From Opitutaceae bacterium (GTDB lineage: Bacteria; Verrucomicrobiota; Verrucomicrobiia; Opitutales; Opitutaceae), in assembly GCA_015075305.1 (NCBI GenBank), contig JABTUS010000001.1:62001-126000 (forward strand): a DNA stretch of 64,000 nt, given 5' to 3'. Under the pieces are notes generated by a model. It made no database searches, was not told the DNA's origin, and worked only from the letters and a program-made list of their open reading frames with translations. The position numbers and the translations under genes were made by a program. Positions 30,916 to 39,815 of the stretch are shown in pieces. Numbering within the stretch: the stretch's first letter is position 1; each line of letters opens with the position of its first letter.

Positions 30916-31572
30916 CTATTGCTTGCCGAAAACTTCGACTTCGACGTAGTGGTTCAGCTCATCAGTCGTGTTGCCGGCGGAGCTCAGGCGAACATAGCGG
31001 CCCTTGGTCCCTTTTCCGTCAATCAGCCGGCCTTCGTTCGTTTCGATGTAGGCCGGATCGGTGCCCTTGCCAAGTTTGGAGGAATCGTCGTCATCGTTGT
31101 TGAAGAGCGTCGTCACCCCACTTTTGAACTCCGGATCGTCCGAAACCTGGACCACGACATCGTGATAGACACGAGCTTGCGAGTGATAATGCCAGACCAG
31201 GATCGCGGCTATGGTCGATTGGCTTCCGAGGTCGATCTGCACCCACTGCACGCCCGGTCCGAGTTCGACGAACGTGCCGTCTGCGCCACTCTTTTCGCCA
31301 TCGGTGACATAATTGAGTTCGCCAATAACTGGAAACGTGTCTGACGAAGTGACCGGCTTCCCCTTGGAAATAAGCTTGGTTCCAGCCGGAACCATCAACG
31401 CAGGGCGCGGTCCGGTTCGCGGCTTTTCAAGATTCGGCAGCGTGATCGGCCGGGGCGTGCCCACGAACAGCGGCTTCGGCAGATCGAGAGCAAGGGGAAC
31501 CTTGTCCTCAGCATGAACGGCGGCGCTGAACGCGCCGACTGTCAACGTGGTGAGTAAGAGTCGAGTGAGCAT
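30916..31572 (-). CDS. Exported discoidin (F5/8 type C)-like protein
   Basis: 218 aa from MLTRLLLTTLTVGAF, a Sec signal peptide ending near AVHAED. The rest resembles a galactose-binding/discoidin beta-sandwich: ELNYVTDGEKS...VELGPGVQWVQIDLGSQSTIAAILVWHY, VVVQVSDDPEF, and KGRYVRLSSAG near the end, the pattern of F5/8 type C domains. An Asp-rich NNDDDDS loop could bind metal. It probably binds carbohydrate at the periplasm or surface. It follows the Gfo/Idh gene by 46 bases and is the last gene before a terminator. Confidence 0.8.
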   Translation of the reverse strand: MLTRLLLTTLTVGAFSAAVHAEDKVPLALDLPKPLFVGTPRPITLPNLEKPRTGPRPALMVPAGTKLISKGKPVTSSDTFPVIGELNYVTDGEKSGADGTFVELGPGVQWVQIDLGSQSTIAAILVWHYHSQARVYHDVVVQVSDDPEFKSGVTTLFNNDDDDSSKLGKGTDPAYIETNEGRLIDGKGTKGRYVRLSSAGNTTDELNHYVEVEVFGKQ

Positions 31573-31618
31573 ACGAAATGATTTTTTTGGAACTCCCGAA
31601 TATGTGAAGAATCCCCGA

Positions 31619-33025
31619 CTAAACGACAAAATCATCATGGCTCATGGTGAGCATCTTCCTGGCTTCAACAGCCTCATTGACCTTCAGGACTGTGACAGCG
31701 GATGCGAAGCCTTGTTCACCCGGACATGTGAGTGGTGTGCCCTTGCGAATGGCATCGAAAAAATTCTCGAGGTGCGGTTGATGAATGGGCTTGTCGAGAA
31801 CAACAGGAATATTCCATGCCGAGAGGGCGGCGGTTTCACGCACGTCGACCACAGAAGCGCGTGGCGGCGCCAGTGTGAACTTGGGCTTGATCTCCTTTTC
31901 CCATGGCAGGCTGGGCGGGGCGGCCCCCTCTTCACCCGCTCCGGGTTTCGTGAGCAGGCCATTCTTGACGTACTGATCCCACTCCGGTGCACGAGCTTCC
32001 CTGTAGACCTTCGTATAGTTGGGATTCTCCGACATCTTGAGCGTCCCCTCGTCTCCCATGAAGCTCTCATGATACCCACCACCAGCACTTGTCGTCGTGA
32101 GCACTTCATAAAACGCACGTACATTCCCGGCTGGTGTCGAGAAATCATAGATGGCCATGACATTGTCATACCACTCGTGGTTCTTGTAGTAATCGACACC
32201 TCCACCCGCCATCACCGATACTGGATTTGCTCCCAGCATCCAGTTGAAGACATCGATCTGATGCGCTCCGAGATCTGAGATTGGCCCTCCCGAATACTTC
32301 TTGAACCAACGCCAGTTGCGGAACTGGTGCATATCCTCGTATCCATACTTCTCCAGGATGGCCTTGGGGATTTCATTCCTCGCGGTCCACCCCAGGTCAT
32401 CGCTTACGGCGCGGTTCCAAAGCGCATTGATGTTCGTCACCCTGCCGAGGATCTTGTTCTTCCGGACGAGTTGATCGCGGGCAAAAAGGTACCTCGGATT
32501 GCTTCTTCGCTGATGTCCAATCTGCAGGAGCTTTCCCGTTTCCCGCGCGGTCTTCACCATCGAACGCGCCCCTTCGATCGTGTTCGACATCAGCTTCTCA
32601 CAATAGACATGTTTTCCCGCCTTTAACGCCGCGTTTGTATGCTCCGCATGATACCAGTCGGGGGTCGCAACGATGACGGCGTCCAGATCCGGAACCGCTG
32701 ACAGCATTTCGCGGTAATCCTCGAACGGCTTCACATCGTGCCCGAACTTTTTCAAAAGCCGCTCACCGTACGTGCGGTTCTCATTCCAGATGTCGCAAAC
32801 CGCCCTGAAGCGAATATCCGGTATCTTCAACGCCGCATTCAGGAGAACACGCCCCTGTGCACCGGTTCCAATTACTCCGACATTCAGCGCCTGCGTCCCC
32901 CCCGACCCCGCCGGAGCCTGGGCGTTGGCAAGATAGGGGGACACAAGCACGACCGCACCCAAGCGGGTGCCCGAGGAAAGAAATGTCCGGCGAGTGAAGG
33001 ACGATGATGTTGTGGACTCACTCAT
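31619..33025 (-). CDS. Tat-exported Gfo/Idh/MocA-family oxidoreductase
   Basis: 468 aa from MSESTTSSS. A twin-arginine signal, TRRTFLSS, then a hydrophobic stretch ending ANAQAPA, indicates folded export with bound NAD(P). The Rossmann domain has VGVIGTGAQGR, then IVATPDWYHAEHTNAALKAGKHVYCEKL (the catalytic-Lys EKP motif appears as EKL) and DLGAHQIDVFNWML in the second domain. Family members act on sugars, sugar acids or inositols; exported versions of this kind are common in Planctomycetes/Verrucomicrobia carbohydrate loci. The substrate is unknown. It is 28 bases after the DoxX gene. Confidence 0.92.
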   Translation of the reverse strand: MSESTTSSSFTRRTFLSSGTRLGAVVLVSPYLANAQAPAGSGGTQALNVGVIGTGAQGRVLLNAALKIPDIRFRAVCDIWNENRTYGERLLKKFGHDVKPFEDYREMLSAVPDLDAVIVATPDWYHAEHTNAALKAGKHVYCEKLMSNTIEGARSMVKTARETGKLLQIGHQRRSNPRYLFARDQLVRKNKILGRVTNINALWNRAVSDDLGWTARNEIPKAILEKYGYEDMHQFRNWRWFKKYSGGPISDLGAHQIDVFNWMLGANPVSVMAGGGVDYYKNHEWYDNVMAIYDFSTPAGNVRAFYEVLTTTSAGGGYHESFMGDEGTLKMSENPNYTKVYREARAPEWDQYVKNGLLTKPGAGEEGAAPPSLPWEKEIKPKFTLAPPRASVVDVRETAALSAWNIPVVLDKPIHQPHLENFFDAIRKGTPLTCPGEQGFASAVTVLKVNEAVEARKMLTMSHDDFVV

Positions 33026-33053
33026 GCTGAAATCTCGGTGGGAGGAATTGGAC

Positions 33054-33524
33054 TCATGAGCGATCGGGTACGATCGCAAAGCGATTGTGCCGGACGAGCA
33101 GCATGGCTCCAACCGTCAGGCCCACGTAGGTGCCAATCCAGATCGCCCCTTCGTCAGATTGCACCGCCATCAGACCGAAACCGAGTCCCACCCAGACAAG
33201 AGCCAGAAGGATGAGCGCAAGTCGCGTCTTGATGCCGAGAAGCAGCATGATGCCCAGGGCCAGGAAAATATATCCCAAGGGAAGCGCAAATGCCTTGGTC
33301 GCCCAGGAAGGGAGGAAGGAGGCGCCTGTGATTCCGCTGGCGATGCGCCCCATCGTCTTTCCATAGTTCTCGAAGGAATAGGTGCCGCCTGACTCGAACT
33401 TCTCCAAACCGGACAAGAATGCCCTCAATCCAAGAAAGAGGCGCAGAATCAGGAAGGCTGCGGTGTAGTTGCTCTTGTCGGCACAGCAGGTGCCTGATGC
33501 GGAGGAGTCGGTCGGATTGGGCAT
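33054..33524 (-). CDS. DoxX-family membrane protein
   Basis: 156 aa from MPNPTDSSASG, with four predicted membrane segments: AAFLILRLFLGLRAFLSG, a middle helix near AFALPLGYIFLALGIMLLL, ALILLALVWVGLGFGLMAV and GTYVGLTVGAMLLV. RLFLG..FL.SGLEKF is the DoxX/MauE-like first helix. An N-terminal CC pair (GTCCADK) sits before helix 1. Related proteins feed electrons to exported or membrane enzymes, so a link to the neighbouring Tat-exported oxidoreductase is plausible but not shown. The upstream glycosidase-type gene ends 111 bases before. Confidence 0.82.
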   Translation of the reverse strand: MPNPTDSSASGTCCADKSNYTAAFLILRLFLGLRAFLSGLEKFESGGTYSFENYGKTMGRIASGITGASFLPSWATKAFALPLGYIFLALGIMLLLGIKTRLALILLALVWVGLGFGLMAVQSDEGAIWIGTYVGLTVGAMLLVRHNRFAIVPDRS

Positions 33525-33635
33525 GGGACTTGAAGATTCGAAACCTGTCGGAAATGAAAATTCAACTGCGGCGATCTGCAAGTGATATTGCAGCGAAGGG
33601 GTCGGCTATTGGCAGTCGGAAAAGCAAGCCGGTCA

Positions 33636-35870
33636 TTACGGCTCCTTCGGCAATGGAAGTGCAAGCTTGGATTTCCCCTGGCTCAGCGTGGCGGCAAAGG
33701 ATATTTTTGCCTTCGGCGCCAACCATTCAATCGCTTCGCCATCCTCCAGAACTCGTGCACCGGGATCGTCGATTGACTCAACTTTGCGTCCCCCAGGCAG
33801 GCGCACGTGCACCCTGAGGACCCCAGGCTGCCGGCCCTCCGTCAACAGAACGTCCCCCATGACACGCCCGTTCTCCCCCATCTTCAGGGAATAGTTGATT
33901 CGCCCAAAATGAGAGTGAAACTCCGAGCCACCCACCGGCCCCCGGCCGAGCCAGGATCGATCGGCACCTCGCCCGAGATGAAGAGTCGCACCGTCCTCGA
34001 ACACCAGCATGTCCCGAATCATGCGCACAACCGCGACCGGTGTCCAAAGGTGCTGACGATCGCCAAGGGTCTTCGCCGATCCCGGTTCCGGCCCCCGCTC
34101 CTCGCACCAGCTGTACAGCGGTGTCCCATGATTCAACGTCGCGTAGAGATAGCGGGCTGCAGCGTCGCCGTTGCCACGCATGAGGTGCGTCTCTCCCAGA
34201 TTATCCAGGCTGATGGCCACCCACAGTCCATCCTCCATCCATCCCATGTGGATCGGAATGCCCCCAGGGCTCATCCTCGTCTCCATTTTTCGAATGGTAC
34301 CGATGATGAGTGGATCGTCGGGCGCGAGCAGGCGGGTTGGAAAGGCGGCGTTGAGCGCACCCCATCGGCTGCCGCTTGTCTTGCCCGCAACCCCAGGTAT
34401 CCATTCATCCCCGTCCTCCTTTATGGCCCCCTCGCGGATTGTAGCTATGAGGTCGCGGCGGGCGGTCTCGAGGTTGACCCGCAGCTCCTCCGCCTCCGCT
34501 TCCCGCCCGAGAACCCCGGCCGCCTCCAGCGCCATCGCGTCGGCGTGGACGGCCCAGATGTTGTGTGGAATGAATACTCCATAAAAGCTTCCATCATTCT
34601 TCAGCCCCGCGTCCCCCATGCCTCGCGGCAGCAATCCATAATTGACCGGCTTCCGTCCATCCACGAGCTGCCGTGTGCGCTGACGCGCGCGCTCCTGCCA
34701 CCGGGAACTCGCGAGCATGCGTGGATACACATTCTCAAGAAACGCACGGTCCCGCGTCATCCGAAAATGCTCCATGACGAACCAGCTCTTGAAACCGGCG
34801 ACCATCCATCCCGTGCGGGTCCAGCCGTTGGACTCGGCCCAGCACCCGTCGAAGTTCTGCATGTCGAGCGCTATCCGGTACCCGTCGATCGCCTCCATCG
34901 AAAGACCAGCCTGATCAAGACAAATTCCCGCCAGCGCTGGTTCAACTGGATTCGTCGAGCGATAGAGTTCCGTGCCCGCCAGCGTGCCAATGTAATCGCC
35001 GGGAAGCGGCTCACGCATGATGAAGATGTCCGCAAGGCCGGCATAGTAGGCCCGCCGAACACCCTCGTCTGGAATTTCAACGCGGGATGCGCGGCCGATC
35101 AGCTTTCCCCACACCGACTTCGCCTCTTCAAACTCGGCTGCCCAGTCACGGCTCCTCAGTTCGGGCAGCATCGACTCGTAGATTCGGTAGGGTCGTACGA
35201 ACCATATCACCCGCGATTCGCCGGGACGCAGATTGACTGTCGGTGAAAGCACGTTCGCCGCCAGCGGATATTCATCCCCTCCCACCGCGCCAACAAGCAC
35301 GCGATCCGCTCGCGCCATCCATCCGGCTATGAGCGCATCACGAGCGTTCTCCGCGAGTCCGGAGTCGACGAATGCAGGCATCACCCCGCGCCAGTTTCCA
35401 GGCACGCCGCACTCAACTGAGGCGCGATGCGAAACCGATGCATCGAGATTGGCGAAAGTCACGCGAACGAGCGTGCCTCGCTGCCCTCCGATCACTTCAA
35501 AGGTGGTCTGGACGGAGGCATCCGCGAACTCCGCCTTCACGCCCGGCATCCATCCGCCCAGTCTGCTCCAAGTCGAATGTTCGGCCTTTCGTCCGTCGAT
35601 CACGGGCTGGAAAACAAGCTTCCACTGGGTCTGGGGGCCGAGGAAGTTTGCGACGGGAAAATTCATCAGTGTGTCGTAACTCCACGAGAGCGTCACCTTG
35701 CCCGGTTCGCAGTCGACAAGCGTCTTGTCCCCACTGTCAGGCGGGGCCACCGTCAATCGGTGGGGAGTCCCAAACGCATAGCCAAAATCCACATGGGGCG
35801 CGCTTGCAAGCACCGACGCCCATGAAGGGATGCCCATTGCAAAGACCGGGATTAGATATCGAAGTAGCAT
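33636..35870 (-). CDS. Exported (alpha/alpha)6 glycosidase-type protein
   Basis: 744 aa from MLLRYLIPVFAMGIPSW, a Sec signal peptide ending near SVLAS. After an N-terminal beta-sandwich of about 260 residues comes a helical repeat region with the six-hairpin glycosidase look: RRAYYAGLADIFIM, DFDGCWAESNGWTRTGW-like, NYGLLPRGMGDAG, HNIWAVHADAMALEAA and LWTPVAVVRMIRDML. The Asp/Glu-rich, Trp-rich strips suit an inverting glycoside hydrolase, but I cannot name the GH family. An upstream in-frame stretch to 36164 is antisense to the divergent gene and was not used. It leads the DoxX/Gfo/discoidin set. Confidence 0.8.
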   Translation of the reverse strand: MLLRYLIPVFAMGIPSWASVLASAPHVDFGYAFGTPHRLTVAPPDSGDKTLVDCEPGKVTLSWSYDTLMNFPVANFLGPQTQWKLVFQPVIDGRKAEHSTWSRLGGWMPGVKAEFADASVQTTFEVIGGQRGTLVRVTFANLDASVSHRASVECGVPGNWRGVMPAFVDSGLAENARDALIAGWMARADRVLVGAVGGDEYPLAANVLSPTVNLRPGESRVIWFVRPYRIYESMLPELRSRDWAAEFEEAKSVWGKLIGRASRVEIPDEGVRRAYYAGLADIFIMREPLPGDYIGTLAGTELYRSTNPVEPALAGICLDQAGLSMEAIDGYRIALDMQNFDGCWAESNGWTRTGWMVAGFKSWFVMEHFRMTRDRAFLENVYPRMLASSRWQERARQRTRQLVDGRKPVNYGLLPRGMGDAGLKNDGSFYGVFIPHNIWAVHADAMALEAAGVLGREAEAEELRVNLETARRDLIATIREGAIKEDGDEWIPGVAGKTSGSRWGALNAAFPTRLLAPDDPLIIGTIRKMETRMSPGGIPIHMGWMEDGLWVAISLDNLGETHLMRGNGDAAARYLYATLNHGTPLYSWCEERGPEPGSAKTLGDRQHLWTPVAVVRMIRDMLVFEDGATLHLGRGADRSWLGRGPVGGSEFHSHFGRINYSLKMGENGRVMGDVLLTEGRQPGVLRVHVRLPGGRKVESIDDPGARVLEDGEAIEWLAPKAKISFAATLSQGKSKLALPLPKEP

Positions 35871-35945
35871 GCGGAAGTCAGGGTTTGAACGCCACAGCGT
35901 ATGACAACCGAAAATCACCCACCCGATGCACGACACGATTTCTTC

Positions 35946-38645
35946 ATGAGAAAATTCCAGCAATTCTTCACGAAAGTTCTGAACTGCAGGCTGGCGTGCA
36001 TCGCCTTCGGCCTGTGCGCCGTCCCAGCCTTCGCTTCGGTGTCCGCCGTTTCCATACTCTGGAAGGAACGCTGCGCGGGTGGGCGTATTCAAGTCGACCG
36101 CGGCCGCATCCTGCAGGAAAATCCCGCCGTGGGGGCTGATGGCGGCTTTGTGCCCTCCTCGCAATCTGCCGGTCGTCGACTCGATCTCTCCATCGAAAGC
36201 AGTCCGATGCCGGGATCCCTGCCGACACTCGTGAGCATCTTCGCAGCACCGCGGGGCTTTACGTTTCGCCTCGGCGACGTCTCAAGCGCGTATCCCATCT
36301 TTCTGCCTGGCGACGGCGTTGTCATCACTTCTGGCGACGACACTCGCGACTACGATGAAATTGTGGCGAAGATCCGCTCGACTTCCCGCAGGACATCCTT
36401 GCAGCGCATCGAATCCCAGCCCGAGGCGAGCTTTTCTTCAGCCGCTGCAGCATCCCAGAACCGCGCAGCTGCAACCTGGCTGGGACTCAGCCGCGACATG
36501 CGACTTTTTCGCATCGATCCCCGTCTGGAAATCATTCAGCAAAAGTTCGCCGGATACGACGTGCGATTACCAGAAGTGCCGGCTCAGCCCTCCACCCTTG
36601 CCATTGAATGCGGACGCGGATGGGGAGCGCAGGATGTGATTCGCCGTCACCTTGACGAGGGGGGGCTGCCCATCCTCAGAGGGGAAATCGACGACGGCCC
36701 CATTCGCTATGGGTTGACTCTCTTCACAACGCTGGAGCGATCGCCGCTGACCGCAAAGGGGCTGCTGGGGACGGACTATCTTGTCGCCGACGCGCATGGA
36801 CACGGCCACATGTTCACCCCGGAACAAGCGGAGGAGGAGAAGCGCCGGGCCGCTGTTGAAATGAACCGCACGGAGGAAGTGGTGCTCTACGGCCGCGTCG
36901 TGGCGGTCAATCGGGACGATACCCCACGCTATGCTTTCTTTCGCACCGCAATCCCGACATTGGCGACACCGGTGTCACCCAGGCTGCCGGACTGGACATT
37001 CGATGCCGCCACCGGTTTTGGTGGATATGCGTCCTCCGGCCGTGTTTTCGCGGTGAGCCGGCTGAATGGATCCCCACTTCCCGCCGAAGAGAACTCCCTG
37101 CTCCTTTTTCCGGGTCAAACAGCAGTGTTTGAATTCCTGGTTCCGCACAGGCCGGTGACGCGCGAGCGCGCTCAAGCGCTGGCAGTGGAATCGTTCGATG
37201 CCCGTCTGCGAGAGTGTCGCGACTTTTGGAGGTCAAAGCTGGCATCGGCCGCGCAGGTACGGCTGCCGGAGCTGCGAATTCAAGAGATGCTTCGTGCGGG
37301 CCTTCTCCACCTCGATCTCATCACCTATGGACGAGACCCGAAGGATCCGCTGCTTCCGGCAATTGGCATCTATACGGCAATCGGTTCGGAGAGCGCCCCG
37401 ATCATACAGTTCATGGACAGCATGGGCTGGCACGAAACCGCCGCACGTGCGATCGATTTTTTCCTGAGCAAGCAGCGCGAAAACGGATTCATTCAAAATT
37501 TCAACGGCTACATGCTCGAGACCGGCGCGGTTCTTTGGACGATGGGAGAACACCACCGCTACACACGCGACGAAAGTTGGCTGAAGCGCGTCCATCCGAA
37601 CATCACGCGCGCCTGGCGATTCCTGCGGGACTGGCGTCGTCGAAACCTGCAGCCCGAGCTTGCGCGTGATGGTTACGGCATGCTCGACGGCAAGACCGCC
37701 GATCCGGACGATCCGTACCGCTCTTTCATGCTCAACGGTTATGCCTATCTCGGCCTTGCCCGGACCGCTGAAATGCTCCGCGACATCGCGCCGTCGGAAT
37801 CGGCGGAATGCCGGATGGAAGCGGATGCTCTGCGAGGGGATATCCGCGCGTCCTATGTCGCCGGCCTGGAACGTTCGCCGGTGGTGCCGCTCGGTGACGG
37901 CACGTGGATGCGGGCCTCGGCGCCATGGACCCGTTATCGGGGTCCCGTGATGCTGCACGCTGACGGCGGCAGGTGGTTTACCCATGGTACAATTACAGCA
38001 CGCGACGCATTGCTCGGGCCGCTGTATCTGGTGTTTCAGGAGGTCATGGATCCAAACGACACCATGGCAACGGAGCTATTAACGACCCAAAGCGAGCTGA
38101 TGCTGCTCAATCAAGTCGCATTCAGTCAGCCCTACTACAGCCGGCACCCATGGGTGCACCTCCAGCGCGGCGAAACCAAGGCCTTCCTGCAATCATGGTA
38201 TGGTGCCCTGGCTGCGCTGGCAGACCGGGAAACCTATACTTTCAATGAACACTTCTTTCCGGTGAGCGAACACAAGACACACGAGGAGGCGTGGTTCCTG
38301 ATGCAGACAAGGTGGATGCTTTACCTGGAAAGCGGCGAAACGCTCCGCCTCCTGGCGGGCATTCCCAGTGGCTACCTGATGCCCGGCTCGATTGTTGCGA
38401 TTGACAATGCCTCATCCTATTTTGGCCCACTCACTTTCCGAGTTGAAGTGTCTGAAGACGGGCGGAGCGTCCACACCACCATTGATTGCCACGGCGATCG
38501 ACGACCGCGCTCCATCGAGCTGCGCATTCCCCATCCGACTCACCGTCATGCCATTGCCGTCAAAGGCGGCGAGTACAATGGCACGAAGGAAGTGGTGACG
38601 ATAGGGTCCTTCGACGGCCACGCGGACGTCACGGTAACGTATTGA
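35946..38645 (+). CDS. Exported large (alpha/alpha)6 carbohydrate-active protein
   Basis: 899 aa from the Met at 35946 (an earlier one is at 35901); residues 1-32 look like a Sec signal ending PAFASVSA. A beta-rich N-terminal half (residues to about 400) is followed by a helical domain with QEMLRAGLLHLDLITYG, ESAPIIQFMDSMGWHETAARA, NGFIQNFNGYMLETGAVLWTMGEHHRYT, SELMLLNQVAFSQPYYS and HKTHEEAWFLMQTRWML, again the six-hairpin style. It has a distant resemblance in plan to the divergent gene at 33636. The substrate is unknown. The two starts are 75 bases apart, so they likely share regulation. Confidence 0.78.
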   Translation: MRKFQQFFTKVLNCRLACIAFGLCAVPAFASVSAVSILWKERCAGGRIQVDRGRILQENPAVGADGGFVPSSQSAGRRLDLSIESSPMPGSLPTLVSIFAAPRGFTFRLGDVSSAYPIFLPGDGVVITSGDDTRDYDEIVAKIRSTSRRTSLQRIESQPEASFSSAAAASQNRAAATWLGLSRDMRLFRIDPRLEIIQQKFAGYDVRLPEVPAQPSTLAIECGRGWGAQDVIRRHLDEGGLPILRGEIDDGPIRYGLTLFTTLERSPLTAKGLLGTDYLVADAHGHGHMFTPEQAEEEKRRAAVEMNRTEEVVLYGRVVAVNRDDTPRYAFFRTAIPTLATPVSPRLPDWTFDAATGFGGYASSGRVFAVSRLNGSPLPAEENSLLLFPGQTAVFEFLVPHRPVTRERAQALAVESFDARLRECRDFWRSKLASAAQVRLPELRIQEMLRAGLLHLDLITYGRDPKDPLLPAIGIYTAIGSESAPIIQFMDSMGWHETAARAIDFFLSKQRENGFIQNFNGYMLETGAVLWTMGEHHRYTRDESWLKRVHPNITRAWRFLRDWRRRNLQPELARDGYGMLDGKTADPDDPYRSFMLNGYAYLGLARTAEMLRDIAPSESAECRMEADALRGDIRASYVAGLERSPVVPLGDGTWMRASAPWTRYRGPVMLHADGGRWFTHGTITARDALLGPLYLVFQEVMDPNDTMATELLTTQSELMLLNQVAFSQPYYSRHPWVHLQRGETKAFLQSWYGALAALADRETYTFNEHFFPVSEHKTHEEAWFLMQTRWMLYLESGETLRLLAGIPSGYLMPGSIVAIDNASSYFGPLTFRVEVSEDGRSVHTTIDCHGDRRPRSIELRIPHPTHRHAIAVKGGEYNGTKEVVTIGSFDGHADVTVTY

Positions 38646-38670
38646 TGATCCGGCGGATAGCCTTGTAAAG

Positions 38671-38755
38671 TGGTGCTCAGGAAGGGACTCGAACCCTTAC
38701 GCCTTTCGGCACACGCCCCTCAAACGTGTGTGTCTACCAATTCCACCACCTGAGC
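38671..38755 (-). tRNA. tRNA-Leu (anticodon GAG)
   Basis: 85 bases including an encoded CCA end. Acceptor GCTCAGG pairs with CCTGAGC; the D-arm contains AATTGGTAGA; the anticodon stem CACGT/GCGTG holds loop TTGAGGG, giving GAG, which reads CUC/CUU. The long class II variable arm is GCC-GAAA-GGC, and the T-arm is AGGG-TTCGAGT-CCCT. Long variable arm plus GAG identify Leu. Confidence 0.97.
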
Positions 38756-38873
38756 GGTACTTCTAGAAGGAAGGCGGACTAAGATAAAACCCAGCCACTC
38801 TGTAAAGCCCCAATTTTGATCTGCAAATCGGCTTTGACGTTCACCTCGCACCTCAGAAATTGAACCATTGGCC

Positions 38874-39794
38874 ATGAATCTTGAGGAGATAACCCGCGCG
38901 CTGCTCGCGTCCTACGAAACCGATGGCGGAATCAATCACTTGGAAGGCACCAACCTGCCGTCCCAGGAATCGCTCAACAAGCTCTGCGTAGAGCTGATGT
39001 ACCTCCTCTTTCCGGGATTCTTCGAGGCCACGCCACTGACCACACAATCGGTTGCCGCCGTCACCTCGCGGCGCATCCAGTTGATCCACAGCCAGCTCGT
39101 GACGGAAATCGAAAAGAGTCTCCGCTTTGAAAAGCACCCCAGTCCCGCCGCACAAGCCGAGCAGCACGCAATAAACTTTTTGAAGGCGCTTCCGGACCTG
39201 AGGCAGCGAGTGAAGACTGATGTCAGCGCCGCCTACGATGGCGATCCTGCCGCACGAAGCATTGAGGAGATCATACTGTCCTACCCGTGTGTCCTGGTCA
39301 TCTCGCTCCAACGCATTGCTCATGTCCTCTACAAGATGGGCATCGCACTGCTTCCCCGCATGATCACGGAGTTCGCGCATGAGCGCACAGGCACGGATAT
39401 TCATCCCGGAGCGGAAATCGGAACGCATTTTTTCATCGATCATTGCACCGGGGTGGTCATCGGCGAGACCGCCCGCATCGGCAATCACGTCAAGATCTAC
39501 CAGGGTGTTACATTGGGAGCGAAGTCGTTCGTCACCGACGAACGGGGCCTCCCTGTCAAGGGAGTCCGGCGGCATCCCAAGCTGGAGGATCACGTCATTG
39601 TCTATCCAGGCGCCACAATCCTCGGGGGTGACACAATCATCGGTCAGCATTCCATCGTCGGCTCAAATGTCTGGCTCATGCAATCCATGCCACCCCACAG
39701 CATTGCCTACTACCAGGGCGACCAAGCCTCGATCATCCGACCCCGCAGATCGCGTGAAGCACTCCTCGAGGACGTTGGCGATTGGGTTATCTGA
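38874..39794 (+). CDS. cysE: Serine O-acetyltransferase
   Basis: Makes O-acetylserine for cysteine synthesis. 306 aa from the ATG at 38874 (a TTG two codons earlier is less likely). A helical N-terminal domain of about 150 residues precedes the left-handed beta-helix of hexapeptide repeats: GTDIHPGAEIGTHFFIDHCTGVVIGETARIG with the catalytic His/Asp, then IYQGVTLGA, HPKLEDHVIVYPGATILGG. The C-terminal tail lacks the usual terminal Ile-sensitive pattern, ending GDWVI, but a final Ile is present. It converges on pyrD with 21 bases between stops. Confidence 0.93.
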   Translation: MNLEEITRALLASYETDGGINHLEGTNLPSQESLNKLCVELMYLLFPGFFEATPLTTQSVAAVTSRRIQLIHSQLVTEIEKSLRFEKHPSPAAQAEQHAINFLKALPDLRQRVKTDVSAAYDGDPAARSIEEIILSYPCVLVISLQRIAHVLYKMGIALLPRMITEFAHERTGTDIHPGAEIGTHFFIDHCTGVVIGETARIGNHVKIYQGVTLGAKSFVTDERGLPVKGVRRHPKLEDHVIVYPGATILGGDTIIGQHSIVGSNVWLMQSMPPHSIAYYQGDQASIIRPRRSREALLEDVGDWVI

Positions 39795-39815
39795 CCCTCT
39801 TCGAGACCCGGAAGG

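Noticed and set aside
33807-35246. 479-codon plus-strand frame opposite the glycosidase-type gene
   Set aside because: Antisense shadow; the minus frame has a signal peptide and domain-like sequence.
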